Below, piece after piece: positions 28,337 to 29,358 of a DNA stretch of 29,358 bases (position 1 is the stretch's first letter; each line of letters begins with the position of its first letter). The notes beneath the pieces are model-generated. The model was not told the origin of the DNA. It was given only the letters and a program-made list of their open reading frames with translations, and ran no database searches. This DNA comes from a virus, in IMG/VR virus record IMGVR_UViG_3300022752_004768, positions 1-29,358 of that record. The stretch is one strand, 5' to 3'. The position numbers and the translations under genes are program-made.

Positions 28337-29358
28337 GTGAAGCTACCTACAATTTATAAAAAGACAAAGACTGGCAAAATCCAAGAGTGGACTATTGAAG
28401 TCAAAGGCAACAAGTATCGCACGATTTCTGGTCATACAGATAGCGATAATAAAATCACTAATGAATGGACAGATTGTAATGTAAAAAATGCTGGTCGTTC
28501 TAATGCTACAACTCCAGAAGAACAAGCAATTAAAGAAGCAGAGGCTAAACGAAAGCAAAAACTAGAAGCTGGTTATTTTGAAGATATAAAAAATATCAAT
28601 AAGAAAAAGTTTTTTGAGCCAATGCTTGCACAAAAATATGAAGATCACGAAATTGATTATCCAGTTTTAAGCCAGCCAAAACTAGATGGTATTCGTTGCA
28701 TTGTCACAAAAGATGGTATGTTTAGCAGAAATGGTAAAGCAATTTCTTCTGCTCCTCATATTAGAGAGAACCTAAATAAGTTTTTTAAAGATCATCCTAA
28801 TGCAATTTTAGATGGCGAACTATATTGTGATAAGTTAGCTAATAACTTTAACAAGATTGTTTCTCTTGTCAAAAAATCAAAACCTACTGATGAAGATTTA
28901 AAAGAGAGTGAAGAAGTAATTGAATATTGGGTATATGATGCTCCTAAGATTGGTATGCTTGACCAAAATGATACTTTTCTTGAGCGTTATAATCTCGTTA
29001 AAGATACGCTTCAAAAGAAGTTTAAGAGCATAAAGATTGTAGATACAATTAAAGTTTCTAATGAGAAAGACTTAACTAATACATACGAGATGTATGTTGA
29101 GCAAGGCTATGAAGGTCAAATGGTTAGACTAGATCGAGCTTACGAAAATAAGCGTAGTAAGTTTCTTCTCAAAAGAAAAGAATTTATGGATGAGGAGTTT
29201 AAGATTCTAGAAGTTGTTGAGGGTGAAGGCAATAGAAAAGGAACTGCTGGATATATGGTCTTTAAGAACAAAGACGGCAGAAATTTTAAAAGCAATATCA
29301 AAGGAGACTTTGATTATCTAGCTCAACTACTTAAAGATAAAAACAAACTTGTAGGCAA
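28337..29358 (+). CDS. ATP-dependent DNA ligase (3' end outside window)
   Basis: Open from GTG 28337 to the edge (340 codons). The N-terminal ~90 aa ('TIYKKTKTGKIQEWTIEVKGNKYRTISGH') resemble a WGR-like domain. The nucleotidyl-transferase core has 'QPKLDGIR' (motif I, AMP-accepting K115), 'AILDGELY' (III), 'YWVYDAPK', 'GYEGQMVR' (IV) and 'KFLLKRKEF' (V). It seals nicks in phage DNA, possibly after UvsE incision. GTG is chosen because the promoter ends 6 nt before it; no closer ATG is in frame. The OB-fold C-terminus is mostly beyond the edge. Confidence 0.9.
   Translation, partial: MKLPTIYKKTKTGKIQEWTIEVKGNKYRTISGHTDSDNKITNEWTDCNVKNAGRSNATTPEEQAIKEAEAKRKQKLEAGYFEDIKNINKKKFFEPMLAQKYEDHEIDYPVLSQPKLDGIRCIVTKDGMFSRNGKAISSAPHIRENLNKFFKDHPNAILDGELYCDKLANNFNKIVSLVKKSKPTDEDLKESEEVIEYWVYDAPKIGMLDQNDTFLERYNLVKDTLQKKFKSIKIVDTIKVSNEKDLTNTYEMYVEQGYEGQMVRLDRAYENKRSKFLLKRKEFMDEEFKILEVVEGEGNRKGTAGYMVFKNKDGRNFKSNIKGDFDYLAQLLKDKNKLVG

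Noticed and set aside
28343-28558. Reverse Cys/Phe-rich frame
   Set aside because: Antisense to the clear N-terminus of the DNA ligase.

Overview
The window is a strongly AT-rich, gene-dense piece of a tailed double-stranded DNA phage (Caudoviricetes). The phage call rests on a tail-fibre C-terminus, a portal protein, a large terminase with ATPase and nuclease motifs, two phage-type sigma factors, PhoH, a dNMP kinase, Hsp20, tRNAs and a DNA ligase. Many of the small proteins resemble families common in large aquatic myoviruses. The host cannot be named. Both sigma70-type promoters and Shine-Dalgarno sites occur, which argues for a host with ordinary sigma70 and 16S rRNA, and the AT bias suggests an AT-rich aquatic bacterium (inference).

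Layout. 1-1.3 kb (+): tail-fibre end and two small tail-associated genes. 1.3-8.9 kb (-): a packaging and late-control block, in transcription order PhoH, zinc ribbon, sigma factor, probable small terminase, zinc-finger/ERCC4 nuclease, large terminase, portal. 8.9-9.8 kb (+): two conserved phage genes divergent from phoH across a dyad. 9.8-13.2 kb (-): dNMP kinase, a second sigma factor, a DUF736-like protein, a glycosyltransferase and small genes. 13.3-19.9 kb (+): a metabolic run with dCMP deaminase, a dUTPase-like protein, a secreted repeat protein, an IMP dehydrogenase/GMP reductase-family enzyme, holo-ACP synthase, a metallophosphoesterase, a compact adenylosuccinate synthetase and an acyl carrier protein. 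A bidirectional terminator separates it from a reverse hsp20. 20.3-29.4 kb (+): tRNA-Thr, small genes, a flavodoxin-fold reductase, a type II tRNA with an unusual ACT anticodon, a cassette (RmlC-like cupin, family 2 glycosyltransferase, small proteins) threaded with four copies of a dyad repeat, UV-damage endonuclease, two free-standing endonucleases, an AbrB-like protein and an ATP-dependent DNA ligase cut by the window end.

How the genes may work together. dCMP deaminase feeds dUMP/dTTP. If the IMPDH/GMPR-family enzyme acts as a GMP reductase, it and PurA would turn guanylate into adenylate, so together these enzymes would push nucleotide pools toward A and T, fitting the AT-rich genome. 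AcpS and ACP form a self-sufficient acyl-carrier pair next to an LpxH-like phosphoesterase, which suggests lipid or envelope remodelling.

The most striking regulatory signal is repeated. Genes that begin transcription units carry TTGACA-like/N16-17/TATAAT or TAATAT promoters whose -10 box ends exactly 6 or 8 nt before the start codon, predicting leaderless mRNAs. Several internal genes and hsp20 use Shine-Dalgarno sites instead, and hsp20 has a sigma54-like -24/-12 element.
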